From GAS188 sp035949255 (GTDB lineage: Bacteria > Pseudomonadota > Alphaproteobacteria > Rhizobiales > Beijerinckiaceae), in NCBI GenBank assembly GCA_035949255.1, contig DASZIL010000085.1, forward strand, positions 1 to 15,092: a DNA stretch of 15,092 bases, written 5' to 3'. Under the pieces are notes generated by a model that saw only the letters and a program-made list of their open reading frames with translations, did no database searches and had not been told where the DNA came from. The position numbers and the translations under genes were made by a program. Shown one piece after another: positions 5,182 through 12,180 of this stretch; position 1 is the first letter of the stretch; every line of letters starts with the position of its first letter.

Positions 5182-7719
5182 TTGCCCTCTTTCTCGCGCA
5201 ACCTCGAACAAGCCCTGCATCGCGCGCTCGCGCTCGCCAATGAGCGGCGCCATGAATACGCGACGCTCGAGCACCTCCTCTTGGCGCTCGTCGATGATCA
5301 GGACGCGGCGGCCGTCATGCGCGCCTGCAATGTCGATCTCGAGCAGCTCAAGGCCAATCTCACCGACTATGTCGATACCGAGCTGAAGAACCTCGCGGGC
5401 TCAGGCCGCGAGGAATCGAAGCCGACCGCCGGCTTCCAACGCGTCATCCAGCGGGCGATGATCCATGTGCAATCCTCCGGCCGCGAGGAGGTGACCGGCG
5501 CCAATGTGCTCGTCGCGATCTTCGCCGAGCGCGAGAGCCATGCCGCCTATTTCCTGCAAGAGCAGGACATGACGCGCTACGACGCCGTGAACTACATCAG
5601 CCATGGGATCGCCAAGCGCGCCGGCGCGAGCGACTCCCGTCCCCCCAAGGGCGCCGATCAGGAGCGCGAGGATCGCGGCGAGACGGGCGGCGGCGAGGCA
5701 AAGGAGGGCCGCTCGAAGAAGAACGAGGCGCTCCAAGCTTATTGCGTCAACCTCAACAAGAAGGCGGCTGACGGCAAGATCGATCCCCTGATCGGCCGCG
5801 AGCTCGAGGTGCAGCGCACCATCCAGGTCCTCTGCCGGAGGCAGAAGAACAACCCGCTTCTCGTCGGCGACCCCGGCGTCGGCAAGACCGCGATCGCCGA
5901 GGGGCTCGCGCGTAAGATCGTGCGCGGCGAGGTTCCCGAAGTGCTCCGCGACGCCACCGTCTTCTCGCTCGACATGGGAACGCTGCTCGCCGGCACGCGC
6001 TACCGCGGCGATTTCGAGGAACGGCTCAAGCAGGTCATCAAGGAGATCGAGGCCCATCCCAAGGCCATCATGTTCATCGACGAGATCCATACCGTGATCG
6101 GCGCGGGCGCGACTTCCGGCGGCGCGATGGATGCCTCGAATTTGTTGAAGCCCGCGCTCGCCGCCGGGACGCTGCGCTGCATCGGCTCGACCACCTACAA
6201 GGAATATCGCCAGTATTTCGAGAAGGACCGCGCGCTTGTGCGCCGCTTCCAGAAGATCGATGTAAACGAGCCGTCGGTGCCGGACACGATCGCGATCTTG
6301 CGCGGCCTCAAGCCCTATTTCGAGGAGTTCCACAGGCTGCGCTACACCAACGACGCGGTGAAGGCGGCCGTCGAGCTCTCGGCCAAATATATCCACGACC
6401 GCAAGCTTCCCGATAAGGCCATCGATGTAATCGACGAGACGGGGGCCTCGCAAATGCTGGTCGCCGAGAACCGGCGCAAGAAGACGATCGGCGTCAAGGA
6501 GATCGAGCAGACCATCGCGACCATGGCACGCATCCCGCCGAAGACCGTGTCCAAGGATGACGCCGAGGTGCTGCGCAATCTCAGAGAGACGCTCGAACGC
6601 GTCGTCTATGGCCAGGACAGCGCGATCACGGCGCTGTCCTCATCGATCAAGCTCGCGCGCGCCGGCTTGCGCGACCCCGAGAAGCCGATCGGCGCCTATC
6701 TCTTCGCGGGCCCGACCGGCGTCGGCAAGACCGAGGTCGCCCGCCAGCTCGCGGCGAGCCTCGGCGTCGAGCTCATCCGCTTCGACATGTCGGAATATAT
6801 GGAGCGCCACACCGTCTCGCGCCTCATCGGCGCGCCGCCAGGCTATGTGGGCTTCGATCAGGGCGGGCTTCTCACCGACGGCGTCGATCAGCACCCCCAT
6901 TGCGTGCTGCTGCTCGACGAAATCGAGAAGGCTCACCCCGATCTCTTCAACATCCTCTTGCAGATCATGGATCACGGCAAGCTCACCGATCACAACGGCA
7001 AGCAGATCGATTTCCGCAACGTGATCTTGATCATGACGACGAACGCGGGCGCGGCCGATCTCGCGAAGCAGGCGTTCGGCTTCACGCGCACCAAGCGCGA
7101 GGGGGATGATCAGGAGGCGATCAACCGCCTCTTCGCGCCTGAATTCCGCAACCGGCTCGACGCGGTCATCTCCTTCGGCCATTTGCCCAAGGAGATCGTG
7201 GCGAAGGTCGTCGACAAATTCGTGCTTCAGCTCGAAGCCCAGCTCGCCGACCGCAACGTCACGATCGAGCTTTCGGACGAGGCCCGCGCCTGGCTCGTCG
7301 AGCACGGCTATGACGAAACCATGGGGGCAAGGCCGATGGCCCGCCTCATCCAGGCGACCATCAAGACGCCGCTTGCCGACGAGGTGTTGTTCGGCAAGCT
7401 GAAGGGCGGCGGTGCGGTCCGCGTCGTCGTCCTCAAGGACGAGGAGGCGGCGAAGGAAGGCAAGGTCAAGGAGACGCTCGGCTTCGAATTTCCCGAGGGC
7501 CCCGTCGCGCCCAAGCCCGAGAAGGAGATCGAGCAAGCGGCCAAGCGCGCCAAGCGCAAACCGCGCTCGGGCGGCGGATCCGGCGGGCCTCGCACCTCCT
7601 CTTCTCGGCGGCGCGGCAAGCTCAAAGGCTTTTTCGGGGGGCCGGATGGCGGCGATATCGACGAGCTCGTGAAGCCCGTCGTGCGCACCGTTCCGAAAGT
7701 GCCGCTCGTGAAGGAGTGA
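5182..7719 (+). CDS. clpA: ATP-dependent Clp protease ATP-binding subunit ClpA
   Basis: An 845-residue AAA+ unfoldase with two ATPase modules that threads substrates into ClpP. The N-terminal Clp-N domain (about 1-145) is the ClpS docking site. A charged Gly/Glu/Lys linker (about 148-181) follows. The first AAA module has Walker A GDPGVGKT (229-236) and Walker B FIDE (298-301); the second has Walker A GPTGVGKT (510-517) and Walker B LLDE (577-580). FGF at 632-634 sits where the ClpP-contacting IGL/IGF loop is found, which supports ClpA rather than ClpB. Beyond about residue 773 there is a 72-residue basic, Gly/Ser-rich tail (KRAKRKPRSGGG region), so the protein is longer than E. coli ClpA (about 758). 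It starts with TTG, 13 bp after clpS, with its own GGGAG. The stop codon lies inside the left arm of a long inverted repeat. Confidence 0.97.
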   Translation: MPSFSRNLEQALHRALALANERRHEYATLEHLLLALVDDQDAAAVMRACNVDLEQLKANLTDYVDTELKNLAGSGREESKPTAGFQRVIQRAMIHVQSSGREEVTGANVLVAIFAERESHAAYFLQEQDMTRYDAVNYISHGIAKRAGASDSRPPKGADQEREDRGETGGGEAKEGRSKKNEALQAYCVNLNKKAADGKIDPLIGRELEVQRTIQVLCRRQKNNPLLVGDPGVGKTAIAEGLARKIVRGEVPEVLRDATVFSLDMGTLLAGTRYRGDFEERLKQVIKEIEAHPKAIMFIDEIHTVIGAGATSGGAMDASNLLKPALAAGTLRCIGSTTYKEYRQYFEKDRALVRRFQKIDVNEPSVPDTIAILRGLKPYFEEFHRLRYTNDAVKAAVELSAKYIHDRKLPDKAIDVIDETGASQMLVAENRRKKTIGVKEIEQTIATMARIPPKTVSKDDAEVLRNLRETLERVVYGQDSAITALSSSIKLARAGLRDPEKPIGAYLFAGPTGVGKTEVARQLAASLGVELIRFDMSEYMERHTVSRLIGAPPGYVGFDQGGLLTDGVDQHPHCVLLLDEIEKAHPDLFNILLQIMDHGKLTDHNGKQIDFRNVILIMTTNAGAADLAKQAFGFTRTKREGDDQEAINRLFAPEFRNRLDAVISFGHLPKEIVAKVVDKFVLQLEAQLADRNVTIELSDEARAWLVEHGYDETMGARPMARLIQATIKTPLADEVLFGKLKGGGAVRVVVLKDEEAAKEGKVKETLGFEFPEGPVAPKPEKEIEQAAKRAKRKPRSGGGSGGPRTSSSRRRGKLKGFFGGPDGGDIDELVKPVVRTVPKVPLVKE

Positions 7720-7781
7720 GAAGTGAAGGGTGAGGAGTGAGTAGAAGGGGTTAAACTCACTCTTCACTCTTCACTCTTCAC
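7716..7781. repeat. 26-bp inverted repeat at the convergent clpA / carboxylase junction
   Basis: The left arm (7716-7741) and the reverse complement of the right arm (7756-7781) match at 24 of 26 positions, with a 14-base loop. The arms are built from short GTGA/AGTGA-type units, so one arm is purine-rich and the other pyrimidine-rich. The clpA stop (7717-7719) lies in the left arm, and the carboxylase stop is about 15 bases beyond the right arm. It can form a very stable hairpin in transcripts from both directions, so a bidirectional terminator or mRNA 3'-end protector is likely; no T-run follows the right arm. Confidence 0.85.
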
Positions 7782-7795
7782 TTCTCACCCATCAC

Positions 7796-9328
7796 TCACA
7801 ACGGAATATTGTCGTGCTTCTTGCGCGGCCGTTCCACCTGCTTGCTCCGCAGCATGGCAAGCGCGCGCACGATGCGGCGCCGGGTCGAGTGCGGCATGAT
7901 CACCTCATCGATATAGCCGCGCTCGGCGGCGACGAAAGGCGAGAGGAAGCGCTCCTCGTATTCCTTGGTTCGCTTGGCGATCTTCTCGGGGTCCCCGATA
8001 TCAGAGCGGAAGATGATCTCGACCGCTCCCTTGGCGCCCATCACCGCGATCTGGGCCGTCGGCCAAGCGTAGTTGATGTCGGCGCCTATGTGCTTTGACG
8101 CCATGACGTCATAGGCGCCACCGAAGGCCTTGCGCGTGATCACGGTCACGAGCGGCACCGTCGCTTGCGAATAGGCGAAGAGCAGCTTCGCGCCATGCTT
8201 GATGAGGCCGCCATATTCCTGCGCCGTGCCCGGGAGGAAGCCCGGCACATCCACGAAGGTCACGATCGGAATCTCGAAGGCATCGCAGAAGCGCACGAAT
8301 CGCGCAGCCTTGCGCGAGGCATCCGCATCGAGGACGCCGGCCAGCACCATGGGCTGGTTGGCGATGAACCCCGTGCTGCGCCCTGCCATGCGGCCGAAGC
8401 CGGTGATGATGTTCTTCGCGAAGTTTTCCTGAATCTCGAAGAAATCGCCTTCGTCGACGACCTTCGCGATCAGCTCCTTGATGTCGTAAGGCTTGTTGGG
8501 GTTCTCAGGCACGAGCGTATCGAGCGCGGGCTCCGTCCTTTCGAGAGGGTCGTTCGCCGGCCATTCGGGCGGGCCCGCCGCATTATTGGCGGGGAGGAAA
8601 TCGAGAAGCCGCCGGACCTGCAAAATCGCCTCGACGTCATTGTCATAGGCGCCATCAGCGATCGAGGATCGCGTCGTGTGCACCTTCGCGCCGCCGAGCT
8701 CATCCGCTGTGACCACTTCATTGGTCACGGTCTTCACCACGTCGGGTCCCGTGACGAACATGTAGCTCGTGTCGCGCACCATGAAGATGAAGTCCGTCAT
8801 GGCAGGCGAGTAGACATCGCCTCCGGCGCAAGGCCCCATGATCACGGAGATCTGCGGAATGACGCCAGATGCGATCACGTTCCTCTTGAAGACTTCGGCG
8901 TAACCTCCCAGAGATGCGACACCTTCCTGGATCCTCGCACCCCCCGAATCATAAAGCCCGATGATCGGCGCGCGCATCTTCAACGCCATGTCCTGGACCT
9001 TCATGATCTTGCCGGCATGGGCTTCGGAAAGCGAGCCGCCGAAGACGGTGAAATCCTTGGCGAAGACGAAGACCTTGCGCCCGTTCACCGTGCCCCATCC
9101 GGTCACCACGCCGTCGCCCGGCACCTTGGTCTTCTCCATGCCGAAATCGGCACAGCGATGCTCGACGAACATGTCGAATTCCTCGAAGCTCTCCGGATCG
9201 AGGAGGAGCTCGATGCGTTCGCGTGCCGTCAGCTTGCCGCGCTCATGCTGGGCGAGGATGCGCCTCTCGCCGCCGCCGAGGCGCGCCTCGGCACGGCGTG
9301 CCTCAAGTTTGTCGAGAACGGGTTTCAT
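7796..9328 (-). CDS. pccB: Acyl-CoA carboxylase carboxyltransferase (beta) subunit, propionyl-CoA type
   Basis: A 510-residue biotin-dependent carboxyltransferase. With a biotinylated alpha subunit (not in the window) it turns propionyl-CoA into methylmalonyl-CoA, feeding propionate and odd-chain or branched amino-acid breakdown into succinyl-CoA. Two crotonase-like halves are seen: the N-terminal one with LYDSGGARIQEG (125-136) and GPCAGGDVYSPAM (166-178), the C-terminal one with VPGFLPGTAQEYGG (361-374) and RKAFGGAYDVM (399-409). D407 in GGAYDVM corresponds to the residue known to favour propionyl- over acetyl-CoA in Streptomyces homologues. The ATG at 9328 (MKPVLDKLEARRAEARLGGG) gives the family's normal length and start; GGGGAG lies about ten bases upstream. 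An in-frame extension to 9409 looks unlike the family. It ends with KKHDNIPL, typical of PccB. A broader acyl-CoA specificity remains possible. Confidence 0.93.
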   Translation of the reverse strand: MKPVLDKLEARRAEARLGGGERRILAQHERGKLTARERIELLLDPESFEEFDMFVEHRCADFGMEKTKVPGDGVVTGWGTVNGRKVFVFAKDFTVFGGSLSEAHAGKIMKVQDMALKMRAPIIGLYDSGGARIQEGVASLGGYAEVFKRNVIASGVIPQISVIMGPCAGGDVYSPAMTDFIFMVRDTSYMFVTGPDVVKTVTNEVVTADELGGAKVHTTRSSIADGAYDNDVEAILQVRRLLDFLPANNAAGPPEWPANDPLERTEPALDTLVPENPNKPYDIKELIAKVVDEGDFFEIQENFAKNIITGFGRMAGRSTGFIANQPMVLAGVLDADASRKAARFVRFCDAFEIPIVTFVDVPGFLPGTAQEYGGLIKHGAKLLFAYSQATVPLVTVITRKAFGGAYDVMASKHIGADINYAWPTAQIAVMGAKGAVEIIFRSDIGDPEKIAKRTKEYEERFLSPFVAAERGYIDEVIMPHSTRRRIVRALAMLRSKQVERPRKKHDNIPL

Positions 9329-9593
9329 CGATTTTCGGCTCCCCACATGAGCTTTCTTCCCCTCGTCCCTTAGAGCATGAACGAAGAAACCGGGAACGAT
9401 TTCTGCCACGAGATGGGTTGAGGAAATGTTGGTCGGGAAGAGGGAGGTGGCGATTGATCGCCGGCCAAACTCTTGACTTCAGGGCTCCGATCCACCATCG
9501 AGGAGCGCACAGCGTCGTGAAATCACGCCGCGATCAATTCGCCCCGCGGGCCGCGGCTTCCGACTGTGGCCGTTTCTGTCGACAGGTAGCACA
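9329..9593. other. Divergent intergenic region pccB / rpmG
   Basis: No gene is seen. TTGACT at 9473-9478 could be an rpmG -35 box, but the matching -10 region (around 9496-9501, CATCGA) is weak. AGGT at 9584-9587, six bases before the rpmG ATG, is the likely ribosome binding site. No clear promoter for pccB was found on the - strand. Confidence 0.35.
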
Positions 9594-9761
9594 ATGGCAA
9601 AGTCCATCACGGCCAAGATCAAGCTCGTCTCGACCGCCGACACCGGCTATTTCTACGTGACGAAAAAGAACACGCGCACCATGACCGAAAAGATGTCGAT
9701 CCGGAAATATGATCCGGTGGCGCGCAAGCACGTCGAGTTCAAGGAAAGCAAGATCAAGTGA
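9594..9761 (+). CDS. rpmG: 50S ribosomal protein L33
   Basis: A 55-residue basic protein, MAKSITAKIKLVSTADTGYF to KHVEFKESKIK, that matches ribosomal protein L33 along its whole length (large subunit, near the E site). It has no cysteine, so it is the zinc-independent form rather than the CxxC/CxxC form. The ATG at 9594 follows AGGT at 9584. It converges with pleD, the usual neighbour in Hyphomicrobiales, with a perfect hairpin between the two genes. It is easily missed because of its length. Confidence 0.96.
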   Translation: MAKSITAKIKLVSTADTGYFYVTKKNTRTMTEKMSIRKYDPVARKHVEFKESKIK

Positions 9762-9765
9762 GAAG

Positions 9766-9789
9766 CTGATCCGGCCGCGACCGGATCAG
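9766..9789. terminator. Bidirectional hairpin between rpmG and pleD
   Basis: CTGATCCGG (9766-9774) pairs perfectly with CCGGATCAG (9781-9789) around CCGCGA. It starts four bases after the rpmG stop codon and lies 14 bases from the pleD stop. There is no T-run on the + side, so it may work with a factor or as an mRNA end stabiliser. Confidence 0.6.
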
Positions 9790-9803
9790 AGGGGTTCGCG
9801 CCT

Positions 9804-11177
9804 TTAGGCCGCGTCGAGAACGACGCGATTTCGGCCCTCATGCTTGGCGCGATAGAGCGCCTCATCGGCCCGTTTAAAGAGGTCGGCGCGGCTGTCTTTG
9901 ACATCGCGCATCACCGCGACGCCGAGCGAGATCGTCACCGCCGCGTTGCAAGCTCCATGAGCGATGAGAAAGGGCGCGCCATGCACCGCCTCGCGGATGC
10001 GCTCGGCGACGGCCTGGGCGCCCGCATGGCCGGTGTCCGGCAGGATGGCGACCAGCTCCTCCCCTCCGAAGCGCACGAGAAGATCACGGTTGCGCAGACA
10101 GTCGCGGGCGCGTTTCGCAAGCTCGCGCAAAACCTCGTCGCCGCAATCATGCCCATAGGTGTCGTTGATCGCCTTGAAGCGATCGACATCCATCATGAGG
10201 AGCGACAGCGGGCGTGACCTCGTGACGGCGTTCTTGACGAGGGCATCCACATTCGCGTCCAGGAAGCGGCGGTTGTGCAAACCGGTGAGAGGGTCGATGA
10301 GGGCAAGCTCCATCGACTGCTGCATGAAATTGCGTAAGGTTGCGGCATAGCGCTGGTTGCGCACTTGCGTGCGCACGCGCGCAAGGAGCTCGTTACGATC
10401 GACGGGGCGTACCAAAAAATCATTCGCGCCGATGTCGAGGCCACGCAGAAGGCGCGCCTTGTCGTCTCGTTCCGCGATCATGAGAAGGCTCATGTCCCGC
10501 GTGCGCTCGAGCGAGCGGAGTTGAGCACAGATGCGAAGCCCGTCATGTCCGGTGAGATTGAGACTGACGATGGCGAGGTCATATTGGTGCTCGGCCGCGT
10601 GAAACACCGCGTTTTCCGCCGCTACCTCCATCTCGACCCGATGAAAAGCGGATAGGGATTTGAATATGCGTTCCGATACCCCTGCTCGATCCTCGATGAT
10701 GAGGATGCGCCCGTTGAGCCCGCTCTCGGCGGCGGCGAGCGCCAAGGGGTCGCCCATGCCCATATCCTTGGAAAGAAGGGCGCGAGCGCGCAACTCATCG
10801 CGCACGCTTTTCAGCCGCACGAGGCTTCGCACGCGCGCGATGAGCGCCATCTCATCGATCGGCTTCGTCAGGAAATCATCAGCGCCCGCCTCGAGCCCCG
10901 CCACCCGATCGGCCGGTTGATCGAGCGCCGTCACCATCACGACGGGAATATGGGCGGTGAGCGGATCGCCTTTGATGCGTCGGCAGACCTCCAGCCCGTC
11001 CATCTGCGGCATCATCACATCGAGGAGCACGATATCGCATTCATCCGCCTGCACAATGGCGAGGCCGAGAGAGCCGTTCAATGCCGTCTTGACGTCGAAA
11101 TACTCGGCGGAGAGCTTGGTTTCGAGGAGCTTGACGTTCGCCGGCGTGTCATCGATGACGAGAACGCGTGCGGTCAT
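9804..11177 (-). CDS. pleD: PleD-type response regulator diguanylate cyclase (REC-REC-GGDEF)
   Basis: A 457-residue regulator that makes cyclic di-GMP when phosphorylated and helps drive polar development and the loss of motility. The first REC domain (about 1-120) has the acidic pair D9-D10, phospho-acceptor D53 in LLDVMMP and K105. The second REC (about 155-272) is an adaptor: the acceptor position is S205 (AIVSLNLTGHDGL) instead of Asp. The GGDEF domain (about 295-457) has the active-site motif GGEEL at 371-375, where GGEEF is usual, and the product-inhibition I-site R-N-R-D at 362-365, five residues upstream as in Caulobacter PleD. The gene starts 38 bp after divK on the same strand, the classic divK-pleD operon, so both are probably expressed together. 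It converges with rpmG. Confidence 0.95.
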   Translation of the reverse strand: MTARVLVIDDTPANVKLLETKLSAEYFDVKTALNGSLGLAIVQADECDIVLLDVMMPQMDGLEVCRRIKGDPLTAHIPVVMVTALDQPADRVAGLEAGADDFLTKPIDEMALIARVRSLVRLKSVRDELRARALLSKDMGMGDPLALAAAESGLNGRILIIEDRAGVSERIFKSLSAFHRVEMEVAAENAVFHAAEHQYDLAIVSLNLTGHDGLRICAQLRSLERTRDMSLLMIAERDDKARLLRGLDIGANDFLVRPVDRNELLARVRTQVRNQRYAATLRNFMQQSMELALIDPLTGLHNRRFLDANVDALVKNAVTRSRPLSLLMMDVDRFKAINDTYGHDCGDEVLRELAKRARDCLRNRDLLVRFGGEELVAILPDTGHAGAQAVAERIREAVHGAPFLIAHGACNAAVTISLGVAVMRDVKDSRADLFKRADEALYRAKHEGRNRVVLDAA

Positions 11178-11215
11178 GGCGTTTGTTCAAGCTTTCCCGA
11201 ATAAGCGGGCGTCGG

Positions 11216-11581
11216 TCACCCCGCATAGGCTTTCACGGTTTCCAGGAATTTGGCGACCGAGATCGGCTTCGACAGATAGGCTTCGCAGCCGCCTTGGCGT
11301 ATGCGCTCCTCATCGCCCTTCATGGCAAAGGCCGTGACGGCGACGATCGGAATGGAAGCGAGCTGGCTGTCGTCCTTGAGCCAGCGCGTCACTTCAAGCC
11401 CTGAGACTTCCGGAAGCTGGATGTCCATCAAGATCAAATCGGGGCGATGCGTGCGCGCGAGCTCGACGGCTTCGACGCCGTTCCCGGTCTTCAATGTGAT
11501 ATAGCCATGCGCCTCGAGGAGGTCGTTGAAGAGCTTCATGTTGAGCTCATTGTCCTCGACGATCAAAACCGTTTTACTCAT
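11216..11581 (-). CDS. divK: Single-domain response regulator DivK
   Basis: A 121-residue stand-alone REC domain of the essential alphaproteobacterial cell-cycle phosphorelay. Phosphorylated DivK acts on the kinases DivL/CckA and on PleC/DivJ and so lowers CtrA activity. Seen here: the acidic pocket E9-D10, phospho-acceptor D53 (LILMDIQLPE), T83, and K105 (YLSKPI). There is no output domain. The start MSKTVLIVEDNELNMKLF at 11581 gives the family's normal length, with a GGGGTG patch about seven bases upstream; an in-frame GTG/ATG further upstream would add residues (MPLRGRGDI) not seen in relatives. It is first in the divK-pleD operon and divergent from the DUF3572 gene. Confidence 0.95.
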   Translation of the reverse strand: MSKTVLIVEDNELNMKLFNDLLEAHGYITLKTGNGVEAVELARTHRPDLILMDIQLPEVSGLEVTRWLKDDSQLASIPIVAVTAFAMKGDEERIRQGGCEAYLSKPISVAKFLETVKAYAG

Positions 11582-11678
11582 AATGTCACCCCGTCCCCTT
11601 AAGGGCACTCGTCCTTTTCCAGGCAGGCCAGTTCCCGTCCACGCCCCTCATATCAAACCCGCATTGCCGAAGCTCAAA

Positions 11679-11999
11679 GTGAACAGCAAAAACTTTAGCA
11701 AATCGAGTCGGTCAGCCGTGCCCTCGCCTCGCGAAAGAGCAAAGGCATTCGCGCTCGACGCCTTGCTGTATCTTGCCAATGACGAGGAGGAGATGGGTCG
11801 TTTCCTCGCCGAAACCGGCTTCGACCCCGCGGATTTGCGCAAGATCGCCAATGATCCGGGATTTGCCGGCGCAATGCTTGATTATCTATGTTCTCATGAA
11901 TCCCTGCTCATGGCCTTCGCCGGCGCGCAAGCCGTCGATCCCGCCGCGATCGAGAATGCGCGCCAGTATCTCGCCCAGCACCTTTCGCGCGATCTTTAA
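11679..11999 (+). CDS. DUF3572 family protein
   Basis: A small acidic-to-neutral protein, 106 residues if it starts at GTG 11679. The conserved core is ERAKAFALDALLYLANDEE, then GRFLAETGFDPADLR, then the helix ending MLDYLCSHESLLMAFA. This matches the DUF3572 family, which sits next to divK in many Hyphomicrobiales; no function is known to me. The start is uncertain: GTG 11679 is chosen for length, GTG 11718 (93 residues) is equally possible, and ATG 11583 would add a Pro/Arg-rich stretch that looks non-coding and would overlap the divK promoter area. It is divergent from divK and 181 bp upstream of dinB. Confidence 0.75.
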   Translation: MNSKNFSKSSRSAVPSPRERAKAFALDALLYLANDEEEMGRFLAETGFDPADLRKIANDPGFAGAMLDYLCSHESLLMAFAGAQAVDPAAIENARQYLAQHLSRDL

Positions 12000-12019
12000 G
12001 CGCGGCCTCATCGATCGGC

Positions 12020-12105
12020 GGCGCGCTTGAAGAGCAAGACCGGCGACGGGTCCCTTCGCCCGTGTCGCTCGACCGGCCCTTCTTCCCCCGATTTTTCAAG
12101 CGCGC
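12020..12105. repeat. Nested inverted repeat between DUF3572 and dinB
   Basis: The outer arms GCGCGCTTGAA (12020-12030) and TTCAAGCGCGC (12095-12105) are perfect over 11 bp and extend to 14 pairs in RNA if two G-U pairs are allowed. Inside lies a second stem, GCGACGGG with CCCGTGTCGC, bulged by two bases, around TCCCTTCG. It starts 20 bases after the DUF3572 stop. It could be a transcript-end structure or a structured leader of dinB. Confidence 0.65.
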
Positions 12106-12180
12106 ATCTCACTCTTTTCCCCGCGAGGCGCTAAGCTCTCGGCGAAGCCCATTCAGCGCGGATGACGAAACTTCGGCGCG

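Noticed and set aside
5401..7767. Two long - strand frames (5401-6453 and 6640-7767)
   Set aside because: Both are antisense to clpA, which has both Walker A/B sets intact; no independent motif or start signal.
8165..9373. 402-codon open frame on the + strand
   Set aside because: Antisense shadow of pccB with unnatural His/Arg/Glu composition.
9329..9409. 27-residue N-terminal extension of the carboxylase beta subunit
   Set aside because: Sequence unlike the family; MKPVLDKLEARR at 9328 is the normal start with a GGGGAG upstream.
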